A DNA stretch of 37,934 nucleotides from a bacterium BMS3Abin04 (GTDB lineage: Bacteria > Bacteroidota > Ignavibacteria > Ignavibacteriales > Melioribacteraceae), in contig BDSW01000257.1 in the NCBI GenBank assembly GCA_002898175.1, positions 1-37,934 of the forward strand, written 5' to 3'. Shown piece by piece: positions 15,164 through 23,324 of the stretch. The notes under the pieces are model-generated. The model searched no databases. It was not told where the DNA came from and saw only the letters and a program-made list of their open reading frames with translations. The translations under genes were made by a program, and so were the position numbers. How positions within the stretch are numbered: the stretch's first letter is position 1; each line of letters opens with the position of its first letter.

Positions 15164-15928
15164 ATGAGTGATTTGCATAGCAATATGGAAGATGTACTTA
15201 AGAAAGTATCGGATCTTAAAGTTCTCTTTGAATTTGGGGAAAAGATAGTCCCGATTCTGGAAAGCCTAACGCAGTTTTTAGACGAAACGGTTCCTTTGCT
15301 GGAAAGTATAAATGAATCAATATTAGAAAGTTCGAACAGGATGCCTGAGGCATCTACTCAGATTGATAGTGTTACTTCGGCAACTGAATTAGCTACAACC
15401 GAAATATTGGATTTGGTAGATGAAATAACAGACAAAATAGGGAATACAAAAAACATTTTACTAAACTCAAAGAAAAAAGTAAATATGCAGCTTGAGTTAA
15501 TGGAAAAATTAAAAAATACAGTTCAAGAAAACCCGGAAGCGGTTAAGTTGGTTGATGAACTTATTAGTAGCTTTACAAAATATGAAGAAATTGAAACAAC
15601 TGAAAAAATACTTACGGAAGTGGAAGAAGCTTCTTATAAGATAACTCTTTCGCTTCAAGTGCAGGATATTACTTCTCAACAACTAGCTGCCGTTAATCAT
15701 TTAATAATTGCTGTTCACGAAAAGCTGGATAACTTGTTAAATGCTATCGATAAATCCGCTGTAGAAAAGGGTGTAAGTTTATCTGAGAAAAAATTACAAA
15801 GTGGTCAGCATTTTGATGCCGATGCTGCTTATAGTAAGGATAAAGATTTACAAAAAGATGTTGATACAATAGTTGAAGAACAGCAGCAGAAAGCATCACA
15901 AGCAGAAATAGACAAACTATTTTCATAA
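15164..15928 (+). CDS. cheZ: Divergent CheZ-like CheY-P phosphatase
   Basis: This 254-aa, almost entirely helical and acidic protein lies directly after cheY. Overall similarity to enteric CheZ is low, but the active-site region is recognisable. SLQVQDITSQQL places D168 and Q172 four residues apart, exactly as D143 and Q147 in QDLTGQ of E. coli CheZ; the Gln positions the attacking water. Helices at ~15-160 would form the long hairpin of the dimer. After a flexible, charged linker (~200-240) the protein ends SQAEIDKLFS, a CheY-binding-type peptide very similar to the FliM N-terminus encoded in this window (SQNEIDQLL). The call rests on these two motifs and on position; the family is known to be highly divergent outside Proteobacteria. 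Confidence 0.82.
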   Translation: MSDLHSNMEDVLKKVSDLKVLFEFGEKIVPILESLTQFLDETVPLLESINESILESSNRMPEASTQIDSVTSATELATTEILDLVDEITDKIGNTKNILLNSKKKVNMQLELMEKLKNTVQENPEAVKLVDELISSFTKYEEIETTEKILTEVEEASYKITLSLQVQDITSQQLAAVNHLIIAVHEKLDNLLNAIDKSAVEKGVSLSEKKLQSGQHFDADAAYSKDKDLQKDVDTIVEEQQQKASQAEIDKLFS

Positions 15929-15947
15929 AATTTTATAGAGCAAGAAT

Positions 15948-17846
15948 ATGGCAGACTACTCTTTATTAAATGATCCGGATATGAAAGAAATTTTTGAGAG
16001 TTTTCTCATAGAAACAAGAGAAATTCTTGAAAAGCTGGATTTGGAATTAGTAAAGTTAGAAACACAACCGGATGATAAAGACTTACTGAATGAAATATTT
16101 AGAGCATTTCATACAATTAAAGGAACTTCCGGATTTTTGGGACTTGTACGTTTACAAACTATAACTCACAAATTAGAAGATATTTTAAATAAACTCCGAA
16201 AAGGAGATGCCACACTAAACGATGAAATCGCCGATGGAATACTAAAGGGTTATGATTCCATTAGTGAATTGTTAGATGTAGTTGAAACACAAAAGAACGA
16301 AGATTATGATAATGAAGAAGTAACGCAAATCCTCCAAGCGATAATTGATGATCTGAATAATGCAAAAGCAGAAACTTCTGCAGAGAAAGTTGAAACTAAA
16401 GTACAAAAAGAACCTGCTGAAAAGAAAACGAAAACCAGGAAAAACAACGCTAATAAAAAGGAAGTAGTAACTGTTTCTGAAAATGAAGCGGAAGTTGCAA
16501 CTGCTGTTGTAGAAAAAGAAGAAAAGGTTGATCAAGTTGAAAGTGGAGAAAAACAAACTGCAAATGTGCAGGATGAAAAAACTATAGAGACAGTAGAAGT
16601 TAAGAAAGTCGAGAGCCCAAAAATTTCTACAGCCGCCAAAACTCAAAGTGCAAAAACAGTTGAACAAACAATACGTGTTGACGTAGATAGATTGGACGAT
16701 CTGCTAAACATTATATCGGAATTAGTGCTTGGCAGAAATAGATTGATGCAAATAAATATGGAAACTTCTCATGAATATGAAGGGACCAAAATTGCACACG
16801 ATCTGGCTGATACTACAAGACAGATTGATCTTATGACAACAGAATTACAACTTGCCGTAATGAAGACACGAATGATAAAAATCGGAAAAGTATTCAATAG
16901 ATTCCCCCGTTTGGTAAGAGATCTTAGTAAAGAGACGGGTAAAGAAATTCAGCTTATAATCCGCGGTGAAGATACCGAGTTAGATAAAACACTCATAGAA
17001 GAAATTAATGATCCGCTTGTGCATCTAATTCGTAATTCAGTTGACCATGGAATAGAAAATCCTGAAACAAGGGAAGAAATCGGTAAGAATAGAAAGGGTG
17101 CCATAATCTTATCTGCTGAGCATGAAGGGAATGATATTATCATTACAATTGAAGATGACGGTAAAGGAATTGATCCCGAAGTAATTAAAAAGAAAGCAGC
17201 TGAGAAAGGAATAATTTCTGCAGAGAAGGCAAAGGAATTATCTAAACAAGAAACTTTTAGCTTAATATTTGCACCCGGATTTTCAACGGCAGAAAAGGTT
17301 ACAAATGTTTCCGGTAGAGGTGTTGGGATGGATGTTGTTAAAACTAACGTAACCAAACTGCACGGAATAATTAATGTTGAGTCGGCTGTTGGCGAGGGAA
17401 CAAAAATAATTATTAAGCTCCCGTTAACGTTAGCAATTATTCAAGGATTACTTGTTGAAATTGCAGGGGAAACCATTGTAATTCCATTAAGTTCAGTTAT
17501 AGAAGTTATACGTGTATCCAAGAAAGAAATATATATGGTCAATCAAACCGAGTGTATTAAAGTGAGGGATTCGGTTCTACCTCTTTGTGATATTGATACC
17601 TTGTTGTATCGTGTAGACTCAAGTCTTAAAAATAATAATTGGCAACATGTTGTAGTGGTTGGAATAGCAGAAAAAAGAGTAGGAATAAAGGTCGATAATT
17701 TAATCGGTCAAAAAGAAATTGTTATAAAATCTTTAGGCAAATATTTAGGTAACTTGGACGGTATAGCCGGTTCAACAATTATGGGTGACGGTAAAGTAGT
17801 TATGATAGTTGATATTGCCGAATTAGTTAATAAATTAATGGAGTAA
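15948..17846 (+). CDS. cheA: Chemotaxis histidine kinase CheA
   Basis: This 632-aa cytoplasmic kinase shows the CheA order. The P1 HPt domain (~10-110) has phosphorylated H55 in FRAFHTIKGTSGFLGL. A Lys/Glu-rich linker (~140-235) follows, then the P3 dimerisation helices (~240-325). The P4 ATPase (~330-490) has the N-box HLIRNSVDHGIE, G1 box EDDGKGIDP and G2 box GRGVGMDVV. The P5 CheW-like domain (~500-632) links it to receptors and CheW. No folded P2 (CheY/CheB-docking) domain is visible: the linker is low-complexity. Its stop is 2 nt from the cheB start. No cheW or receptor gene lies in the window, so these partners must be encoded elsewhere. Confidence 0.96.
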   Translation: MADYSLLNDPDMKEIFESFLIETREILEKLDLELVKLETQPDDKDLLNEIFRAFHTIKGTSGFLGLVRLQTITHKLEDILNKLRKGDATLNDEIADGILKGYDSISELLDVVETQKNEDYDNEEVTQILQAIIDDLNNAKAETSAEKVETKVQKEPAEKKTKTRKNNANKKEVVTVSENEAEVATAVVEKEEKVDQVESGEKQTANVQDEKTIETVEVKKVESPKISTAAKTQSAKTVEQTIRVDVDRLDDLLNIISELVLGRNRLMQINMETSHEYEGTKIAHDLADTTRQIDLMTTELQLAVMKTRMIKIGKVFNRFPRLVRDLSKETGKEIQLIIRGEDTELDKTLIEEINDPLVHLIRNSVDHGIENPETREEIGKNRKGAIILSAEHEGNDIIITIEDDGKGIDPEVIKKKAAEKGIISAEKAKELSKQETFSLIFAPGFSTAEKVTNVSGRGVGMDVVKTNVTKLHGIINVESAVGEGTKIIIKLPLTLAIIQGLLVEIAGETIVIPLSSVIEVIRVSKKEIYMVNQTECIKVRDSVLPLCDIDTLLYRVDSSLKNNNWQHVVVVGIAEKRVGIKVDNLIGQKEIVIKSLGKYLGNLDGIAGSTIMGDGKVVMIVDIAELVNKLME

Positions 17847-17848
17847 AA

Positions 17849-18925
17849 TTGATTCCTAAAATTAGGGTTCTGGTAGTTGACGATTCAGCTTTTATGAGAA
17901 AATCTCTCTCGATTATTTTAGGTTCAGACCCTGAAATTGAAATAATTGATACAGCGATAAATGGACTCGAAGCTGTTGATAAAGCGATAAAATTAAAGCC
18001 TGATTTAATTACGCTTGACATTGAAATGCCGCAAATGGATGGGTTGACGGCACTAAAAGAAATTATGGCAAAATCTCCAACCGCAGTAATAATGGTAAGC
18101 TCTTTAACAACACAAGGGGCAGATGCAACTTTAAAAGCTCTTGAATTAGGTGCTGTTGATTTTATTCCCAAGGAGATGTCCTTTGTTAGCGTGGATATGG
18201 CTCATATTAAAAAAGATTTAACGAGAAAGGTAAAAACCATTGTTCGTCAGAAATCTTTAAGGGATAGAATATCTCAACTTAGAAATAAAGAAAATACCGG
18301 CTTAGCAAAGAGACGGATTAATACAAGTTCTAGCTCCAGGTTTTTGCCTAAGAATAATTATAAATCAATTACAATAGGCATTTCCACTGGAGGACCTTTA
18401 TCATTACAAAAAGTTATTCCTAATTTTTCCGGTAGATTAAATGTTCCTATTTTTATTGTTCAGCATATGCCGCCCAAGTTTACTCAATCACTTGCCAATA
18501 GATTGAATAGTATGAGTAAGTTGGAGGTTAAGGAAGCCGCAGAGGGCGAAATTGTAAAAAACGGAACTGTATACATTGCCCCGGGGGGGCATCAATTAAA
18601 GCTGAGAAAAGACACCGGTGGTAACGTAGTTGTGCATATATCGGAAAATCCACCTAATGTTTTGCATAAACCATCAGTTGATGTTATGATGGAATCCGTT
18701 CTTTCTATTTACGGTAAAGATACTTTGGGTATAATAATGACCGGTATGGGACATGATGGATTAAACGGTATAAAACAATTAAAAAGTCTCGGTGGTCATT
18801 GTATAGCACAAGATGAACAGTCCTGTGTAGTTTATGGAATGCCCAAAGCAGTTGTAGATGAAAACTTAGCAGACGTAGTAGCGTCATTAGAAAAAATTCC
18901 CGAAATTGTAAATATGGCAGTGTAA
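17849..18925 (+). CDS. cheB: Chemotaxis glutamate methylesterase/response regulator CheB
   Basis: This 358-aa two-domain enzyme removes methyl groups from (and deamidates) receptors. The N-terminal receiver has acidic residues D11/D12 and phospho-acceptor D57 in ITLDIEMPQMDG. The linker (~130-170) leads to the methylesterase domain with the catalytic triad S179 (GISTGG), H206 (IVQHMPPKF) and D303 (TGMGHDG). The start is an unusual TTG at 17849, 2 nt after the cheA stop, with TGGAG within the end of cheA as the ribosome site. A TTG start is supported because the receiver domain begins at residue 5. It is paired with cheR in the same operon. Confidence 0.95.
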   Translation: MIPKIRVLVVDDSAFMRKSLSIILGSDPEIEIIDTAINGLEAVDKAIKLKPDLITLDIEMPQMDGLTALKEIMAKSPTAVIMVSSLTTQGADATLKALELGAVDFIPKEMSFVSVDMAHIKKDLTRKVKTIVRQKSLRDRISQLRNKENTGLAKRRINTSSSSRFLPKNNYKSITIGISTGGPLSLQKVIPNFSGRLNVPIFIVQHMPPKFTQSLANRLNSMSKLEVKEAAEGEIVKNGTVYIAPGGHQLKLRKDTGGNVVVHISENPPNVLHKPSVDVMMESVLSIYGKDTLGIIMTGMGHDGLNGIKQLKSLGGHCIAQDEQSCVVYGMPKAVVDENLADVVASLEKIPEIVNMAV

Positions 18926-18926
18926 C

Positions 18927-19175
18927 ATGGAAAACAAATTTAAAGAATCGATTTTTAGAGAAATTTCGTACAGAGATATCGATATTTCCGGTAATGTTAT
19001 CAAATCAAAAGACATAAATATTATTGGAACAGCAAAAGTAGATGTTGAAGAAGACAATCACAGTGGAGTGAAAGTTATTCTTAAAAAAGATGCTTCAGAC
19101 AATATTAAAGAGATAAAATTTGTTTGTTCATGCGGCGAAACTAAGTCTGTTTTACTTGATTATAGTGATGAATAA
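18927..19175 (+). CDS. Small conserved-looking protein of unknown function after cheB
   Basis: This 82-aa hypothetical protein follows cheB after a single base, so it is the last gene of the chemotaxis operon. It is hydrophilic, with a likely beta-rich core (DISGNVIKSKDINIIGTAKV) and a C-terminal FVCSCGETKSVLL holding a CxC pair that could bind a metal or form a disulfide. There is no membrane segment or signal peptide. I do not recognise a family. It is real rather than spurious by tight spacing, good coding character and codon use like its neighbours. Confidence 0.7.
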   Translation: MENKFKESIFREISYRDIDISGNVIKSKDINIIGTAKVDVEEDNHSGVKVILKKDASDNIKEIKFVCSCGETKSVLLDYSDE

Positions 19176-19183
19176 TTTTCAAG

Positions 19184-19199
19184 TGTCTATATTTAGCCA
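19184..19199. promoter_or_regulatory. Dyad TGTCTA-N4-TAGCCA, candidate activator site of the flgB operon
   Basis: This is an imperfect inverted repeat (one mismatch between arms) located 50 nt upstream of the flgB -24/-12 element. Its reverse complement with one extra base, TTGGCTAAATATAGACA, matches the site at 11897-11913 at 16 of 17 positions. This is the second copy of the putative flagellar enhancer site. Confidence 0.6.
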
Positions 19200-19249
19200 A
19201 CTCTTTTTTTAAAAACACCTTATTTCAATCAATTTACCAATTATTTTGC

Positions 19250-19265
19250 TGGCATTAGTTTTGAA
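19250..19265 (+). promoter_or_regulatory. Sigma54-like -24/-12 promoter of the flgB operon
   Basis: TGGCAT-N5-TTGAA has a perfect -24 half (TGGCAY) and TTG at the correct spacing, with A instead of C at -12. It lies 28 nt before the flgB ATG. The fliL element has the same TGGCAT and TTGAA halves at the same spacing. Confidence 0.6.
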
Positions 19266-19293
19266 CTAACCTTAGTAAAAAGTAAGGTTACTG

Positions 19294-19665
19294 ATGTCAA
19301 TACCTACAAACAAACTATTAGAAAAAGTCCTGGATTATACAACTCTTAGGCAAAGAGTAATTAGTGAAAACATTGCAAATATTGGAACAGCTAATTATAA
19401 GAGAAAGGATGTAAAGTTTGAAAGTGAATTGAGCAATGCATTGGATACACAATTACATTTTAATAATTCAAGCTCAATTGAAAATGCCGATTTTAAGATA
19501 GTTACTGATAATAGTCAGGATATGGTATCCGGTATGAATAATGTTGATATAAATAACGAAATGGCAAATATGGCTCAAAATACATTATTGTTCAAATTTG
19601 CCGCCCGCAAACTCAACGGTTATTTCAGGACATTACAAGGTGTAATTAGAGGAGATATGAGATGA
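19294..19665 (+). CDS. flgB: Flagellar proximal rod protein FlgB
   Basis: This 123-aa rod protein shows the family N-terminus: LEKVLDYTTLRQRVISENIANIGTANYKRKDVKFE, with the conserved 'N.AN..T..yk' block. The C-terminal half has MSGMNNVDINNEMANMAQNT-type sequence and ends in the helix that packs in the rod core. Proteins of this class are exported without a cleaved signal. It is the first gene after the sigma54-like promoter and overlaps flgC by 4 nt. The length is normal for FlgB. Confidence 0.95.
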   Translation: MSIPTNKLLEKVLDYTTLRQRVISENIANIGTANYKRKDVKFESELSNALDTQLHFNNSSSIENADFKIVTDNSQDMVSGMNNVDINNEMANMAQNTLLFKFAARKLNGYFRTLQGVIRGDMR

Positions 19666-20150
19666 AAATAGTTCCCAATTTTTTAGCATTTAGGATAAGT
19701 TCCAAAGGAATGAGTATCCAAAAGAAAAAAATGGAACTTATCACGGAGAATATTGCGAATACCAGTACAACTAAAACAAAGGATGGAACACCGTATAAAA
19801 GGAAGTTCCTTGCCGTGGCCCAAAAGGAGGGACTTCAGAGTCTGATCCCTGCTAGTTTTAATACCTTAAAGCTTAAAGGAGGCGGCAAGTTCCATCTTGA
19901 AGCTCCGCAACCGGGTAGATTACAAGAGAAGGAAGATTTGGTTTCACAAGTAAAACAAGATAGCTCGGAAGGAGAGCTGGTTTATATGCCTGATCATCCG
20001 GATGCAAATGAAGACGGTTATGTTCAAATGCCCAACGTTAATGTAGTAACGGAAATGGTGGATATGATAGCTGCTTCGCGTAGTTATGAAGCAAATTTAA
20101 CTGCCTTTAATGCTTCAAAGCAAATTGCTAAAAGTTCACTGGAGATTTAG
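19662..20150 (+). CDS. flgC: Flagellar proximal rod protein FlgC
   Basis: This 162-aa rod protein has the N-terminal flagellar rod motif ELITENIANTSTTKTKDGTPYKRK. It has the FlgC-typical YMPDHPDANEDGYVQMPNV and a C-terminal helix VTEMVDMIAASRSYEANLTA that closes the rod/hook fold. Its start codon overlaps the flgB stop (ATGA). It is slightly longer than E. coli FlgC (134 aa) because of the middle segment. It forms the proximal rod together with FlgB and FliE from the same operon. Confidence 0.96.
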   Translation: MKIVPNFLAFRISSKGMSIQKKKMELITENIANTSTTKTKDGTPYKRKFLAVAQKEGLQSLIPASFNTLKLKGGGKFHLEAPQPGRLQEKEDLVSQVKQDSSEGELVYMPDHPDANEDGYVQMPNVNVVTEMVDMIAASRSYEANLTAFNASKQIAKSSLEI

Positions 20151-20152
20151 TA

Positions 20153-20401
20153 ATGAAAATATCTACAAATAGTATCGGAAATTATAATCCTTATAAAATT
20201 AATAATCAAAAATTAAAACTAAATAAAACTACTGATGTGAAAGACCTTCAAAAAGTTGCTGACCTTTCAAAAAGCGAGAAGAATTTTTTTAAGTCGATCT
20301 ATCCGGATAATACAAAAGAAATTATAGACTACCATTTTTATAAATCATCCGGTAAAATGTCGGGTGTTTCAGTAGGTTCATTATTTGACAAGAGAGGTTA
20401 A
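20153..20401 (+). CDS. Small unknown protein between flgC and fliE
   Basis: This 82-aa protein begins 2 nt after flgC and ends 1 nt before the fliE start, so it is translated with the rod genes. The N-terminal third is Asn/Lys-rich and probably unfolded (YNPYKINNQKLKLNKTTDVK). A short helical part (KSEKNFFKSIYPDNTKEIID) is followed by a compact C-terminal motif HFYKSSGKMSGVSVGSLFDK. There is no signal peptide and no membrane helix. I do not recognise the family. The disordered N-terminus and its place among exported rod proteins would suit a type III export substrate or chaperone, but this is only inference. Confidence 0.7.
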   Translation: MKISTNSIGNYNPYKINNQKLKLNKTTDVKDLQKVADLSKSEKNFFKSIYPDNTKEIIDYHFYKSSGKMSGVSVGSLFDKRG

Positions 20402-20402
20402 A

Positions 20403-20690
20403 ATGAAAATTGGAGACGTAAGCGGATCGTTACCCAAATTTCCCAAGAGTATTGAATTAAACAAAGTCGGTAATCCAAGCTTCGGACAAATGTTTTCCGG
20501 TTTGGTTAAAGATATCAATGGAGATCAGTTAACATCCAAGCAAATGATAAATGATTTTGTTGAGGGTAAAGACGTAGAGCTTCATGAAGTTATGATAGCG
20601 GGTGAAAAAGCTAAAACCAGTTTACAACTTTTAATGGAAATTAGAAACAAAGCAATTGATATGTATAAAGAATTAACAAGGATGCAATAA
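20403..20690 (+). CDS. fliE: Flagellar hook-basal body adaptor FliE
   Basis: This 95-aa protein joins the MS ring to the rod. The family C-terminus is clear: HEVMIAGEKAKTSLQLLMEI followed by RNKAIDMYKELTRMQ. FGQMFSGLVKDING precedes it. I place the start at the ATG at 20403. The track's 20385 is a TTG that would add six residues and overlap the previous gene, while AGAGAGG lies just upstream of the ATG. It is followed 2 nt later by fliF. Confidence 0.94.
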   Translation: MKIGDVSGSLPKFPKSIELNKVGNPSFGQMFSGLVKDINGDQLTSKQMINDFVEGKDVELHEVMIAGEKAKTSLQLLMEIRNKAIDMYKELTRMQ

Positions 20691-20692
20691 TT

Positions 20693-22312
20693 GTGGATAA
20701 AAGTAAAAATCTTTACGGTTCTCTTTTAGGAATATTCAACAAACTGTCCTTACAGCAAAGATTAATGCTGGCAGGAATTGCTGTTGTAACTTTCGTTTTG
20801 CTCGGTTTTATTCTATTTGTTTTCAACGAGCCGACTTACTCAACACTTTATTCAAATCTTTCTCAAGAAGATGCTTCACAAGTTGTTAATTATTTATCTG
20901 CCGAGAAAATAGCATATAAAATTGTTGGAAATGGTACGACTATTACAATTCCCAAAGATAAAATTTATAAAGTAAGATTAGACTTAGCGAGTAAGGGTGT
21001 TCCTAACTCAGGTGTTGTCGGATATGAAATATTTGATCATAACACAATGGGGATGTCTGAATTTATGCAGAGAATAAATTATAAGAGAGCGCTTGAAGGG
21101 GAATTAGCCCGAACAATAAGCGAGCAAGACGGTATTAAATCAGTAAGGGTGCATATTGTTATTCCGACTAAGTCAATATTTAAAGATGAAGAAAAGCAGC
21201 CGACAGCTTCAGTTGTATTAAAATTGGCTTCTAGAAATACTCCGTCGCGAAGTAATATTACGGCAATTGAAAACTTGGTTGCCGGTAGTGTTGAAGGACT
21301 GACTCCTGGAAATGTTACTATTGTTGATACAAGGGGACAAATGCTATCTAAACCGATTGACCAAGATCCGTTAGCAAGCAGCGGTTCAAAACAGTATGAG
21401 ATAAAGACGAATATTGAGAAGTATTTAACTAAAAAAGCTCAGAGGATATTAAATAAGATAGTCGGCTATGGAAACTCCGACATTCAAGTAAACGTTGATT
21501 TAAATTTTAAGCAAGTTGAAAAAACTATGGAAACTTACGATCCTGAATCTCAAGTAGTAGTTAGTGAACAAACCAGTAAATCACAAAGCAACGGTGTAAC
21601 TACCAGCGATTCCAGTGCGCTTGTTTCGGAAAATACAACGACTAATTACGAGATAAGTAAGACCATAGAAAAGATGATAGACGGTGCGGGCAATATAGAA
21701 AGGATTACCCTTGCAGCTGTAATAAACGGCGTTCCCAAAGAAGTAAAAAACGGTAGCAAAGTTGAGACTGTATATGAACCTAGAACAGATGCACAATTGA
21801 AAAAGATTGAGCAATTATTAAGACAAGCAGTGGGTATTAACGATAGTCGTAAAGATAAAATCACTATTGTTAGCATACCTTTTGAAACGCCTGCTGAGGT
21901 ACAGGATGATGGTACTGCATCGCCACTTGATGATATTGGTAAATGGATAAACTATTTGTTAATGATTTTAGCTATTGCAGGAGCCGGCTTTGTGTTAAAA
22001 AGTTTAATGAAAAAGTTGAAAGACGAAAAAATAATGATTGGCACAGGTACACCGAGTTATGAAGATCAAGCGTTCAGCAGTCTGGCAACCGCAACGGCAG
22101 GAAACCCTGCTGGTCTGCCGCCTTCAACATTTCAGCCGAAATTGCAGAAAAAGAAACAGTTCCTAGAAATAGGCGACATTGAAGATGAAATTACAGATGA
22201 AGCAGCCCATAGGCAAATGAAACAAGAGAAAATTGTTAACTATGTTGCTAAAAATCCCACTGAAGCAGCAAAACTAATAAATTCATGGTTGAGGGAAGAT
22301 GAATACGAATAA
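20693..22312 (+). CDS. fliF: Flagellar MS-ring protein FliF
   Basis: This 539-aa inner-membrane ring protein has a first transmembrane helix at ~25-45 (LAGIAVVTFVLLGFILFV). The ring-building motifs come next: YSTLYSNLSQEDASQVVNYL, VPNSGVVGYEIFD and EGELARTISEQDGIKSVRVHI. A variable region follows (~300-400), then a second helix at ~420-435 (WINYLLMILAIAGAGFVLK) and a cytoplasmic tail that ends with the FliG-binding region (EKIVNYVAKNPTEAAKLINSWL). The start is GTG. The end overlaps fliG by 14 nt, so the two are translationally coupled, fitting their direct contact. Confidence 0.97.
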   Translation: MDKSKNLYGSLLGIFNKLSLQQRLMLAGIAVVTFVLLGFILFVFNEPTYSTLYSNLSQEDASQVVNYLSAEKIAYKIVGNGTTITIPKDKIYKVRLDLASKGVPNSGVVGYEIFDHNTMGMSEFMQRINYKRALEGELARTISEQDGIKSVRVHIVIPTKSIFKDEEKQPTASVVLKLASRNTPSRSNITAIENLVAGSVEGLTPGNVTIVDTRGQMLSKPIDQDPLASSGSKQYEIKTNIEKYLTKKAQRILNKIVGYGNSDIQVNVDLNFKQVEKTMETYDPESQVVVSEQTSKSQSNGVTTSDSSALVSENTTTNYEISKTIEKMIDGAGNIERITLAAVINGVPKEVKNGSKVETVYEPRTDAQLKKIEQLLRQAVGINDSRKDKITIVSIPFETPAEVQDDGTASPLDDIGKWINYLLMILAIAGAGFVLKSLMKKLKDEKIMIGTGTPSYEDQAFSSLATATAGNPAGLPPSTFQPKLQKKKQFLEIGDIEDEITDEAAHRQMKQEKIVNYVAKNPTEAAKLINSWLREDEYE

Positions 22313-23324
22313 TAACGATATAAACGAACTAAATGGTTTACAAAAATCCGCCTTACTTTTTATCGCACTAAATGTCGACGTCGCGTCTCAAGTATTTAAA
22401 TATTTGGAACCAACCGATGTAGAAGCAATTTCAGCAGAAATTACAAAAGTAAAAAATATACCTTCAAATGTTGTTGAGCAGGTTATAGATGAATATTATG
22501 AACTTGTTACTGCAAGAGAATATCTGTTGGAAGGAGGGCTTGAGTTTGCTCAGCAAGTTCTGGAGAAGTCTTTTGGTTATTCTAAAGCTTTAGAGGTTAT
22601 TGAAAAAGTTAAAAATATTACCACGCTTCATGGATTTGATGTACTAAAAAAAGCAGACTCAGCCCAATTAGTGAACTTCTTAAGTAAAGAACATCCGCAA
22701 ACGATAGCACTAATATTAGCGAACCTAAATCCTGATCAAACTGCGGAAGCTCTTACGGAATTGCCGGACGATTTGAAAGTTGAGGTAGTTTATAGAATTG
22801 CTACACTGGGTAAAATATCTCCTCAAACACTAAAGCAAATTGAAAAAGTTGTTGACGAGCTTGCCGGTTTCTCTATAAATCAAACGATGGGTCAGTTGGG
22901 CGGAGCAAAGACGGTAGCAACAATTTTAAATAGAACTAAAGTAAGTTTAAATAAAGAAATAATTTCAAAATTAGAAGAAAAAGATCAAGATGTAGCTTTT
23001 GAAATAAAACGATTAATGTTTCTATTCGACGATATTATACACTTACAGGATAGAGATATACAACGAATACTTAAAGAAGTTGATAGAAAAGATTTGGGAC
23101 TTTCACTGAAAGTTGCAGATGATAAAGTAAGGGATAAAGTTTTCTCAAATATGTCTGAACGTGCAGCCGACCTGCTTAAGGAAGAACTGCAGTTTATGGG
23201 TCCTGTTAAATTAAAAGAAGTTGAAGAAGCACAGGCAAGAGTAGTTGATGTTATTAAAAACTTAGAAGAACAAGAAGAAATAACCATCAGTTTCAGAGGC
23301 GGTAGCGAAGAAGTCTATGTCTAA
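22299..23324 (+). CDS. fliG: Flagellar motor switch protein FliG
   Basis: This 341-aa rotor protein contacts FliF with its N-domain, FliM with its middle domain and the stator with its C-domain. The EHPQT motif is present in LSKEHPQTIALILANLNP. The C-terminal torque helix region reads LFDDIIHLQDRDIQRILKEVDR and DKVFSNMSERAADLLKEEL, with the alternating charged residues expected. It ends ISFRGGSEEVYV. The ATG overlaps fliF by 14 nt and the end overlaps fliH by 8 nt. Length is typical. Confidence 0.97.
   Translation: MNTNNNDINELNGLQKSALLFIALNVDVASQVFKYLEPTDVEAISAEITKVKNIPSNVVEQVIDEYYELVTAREYLLEGGLEFAQQVLEKSFGYSKALEVIEKVKNITTLHGFDVLKKADSAQLVNFLSKEHPQTIALILANLNPDQTAEALTELPDDLKVEVVYRIATLGKISPQTLKQIEKVVDELAGFSINQTMGQLGGAKTVATILNRTKVSLNKEIISKLEEKDQDVAFEIKRLMFLFDDIIHLQDRDIQRILKEVDRKDLGLSLKVADDKVRDKVFSNMSERAADLLKEELQFMGPVKLKEVEEAQARVVDVIKNLEEQEEITISFRGGSEEVYV

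Noticed and set aside
16272-16667. 131-aa minus-strand ORF inside cheA
   Set aside because: It is a shadow of the Lys/Glu-rich linker read antisense (Phe/Tyr/Ser-rich), with no independent support.
20385-20402. TTG start of the fliE ORF in the track
   Set aside because: It would overlap the previous gene; the ATG at 20403 has AGAGAGG just upstream and gives the normal FliE N-terminus.
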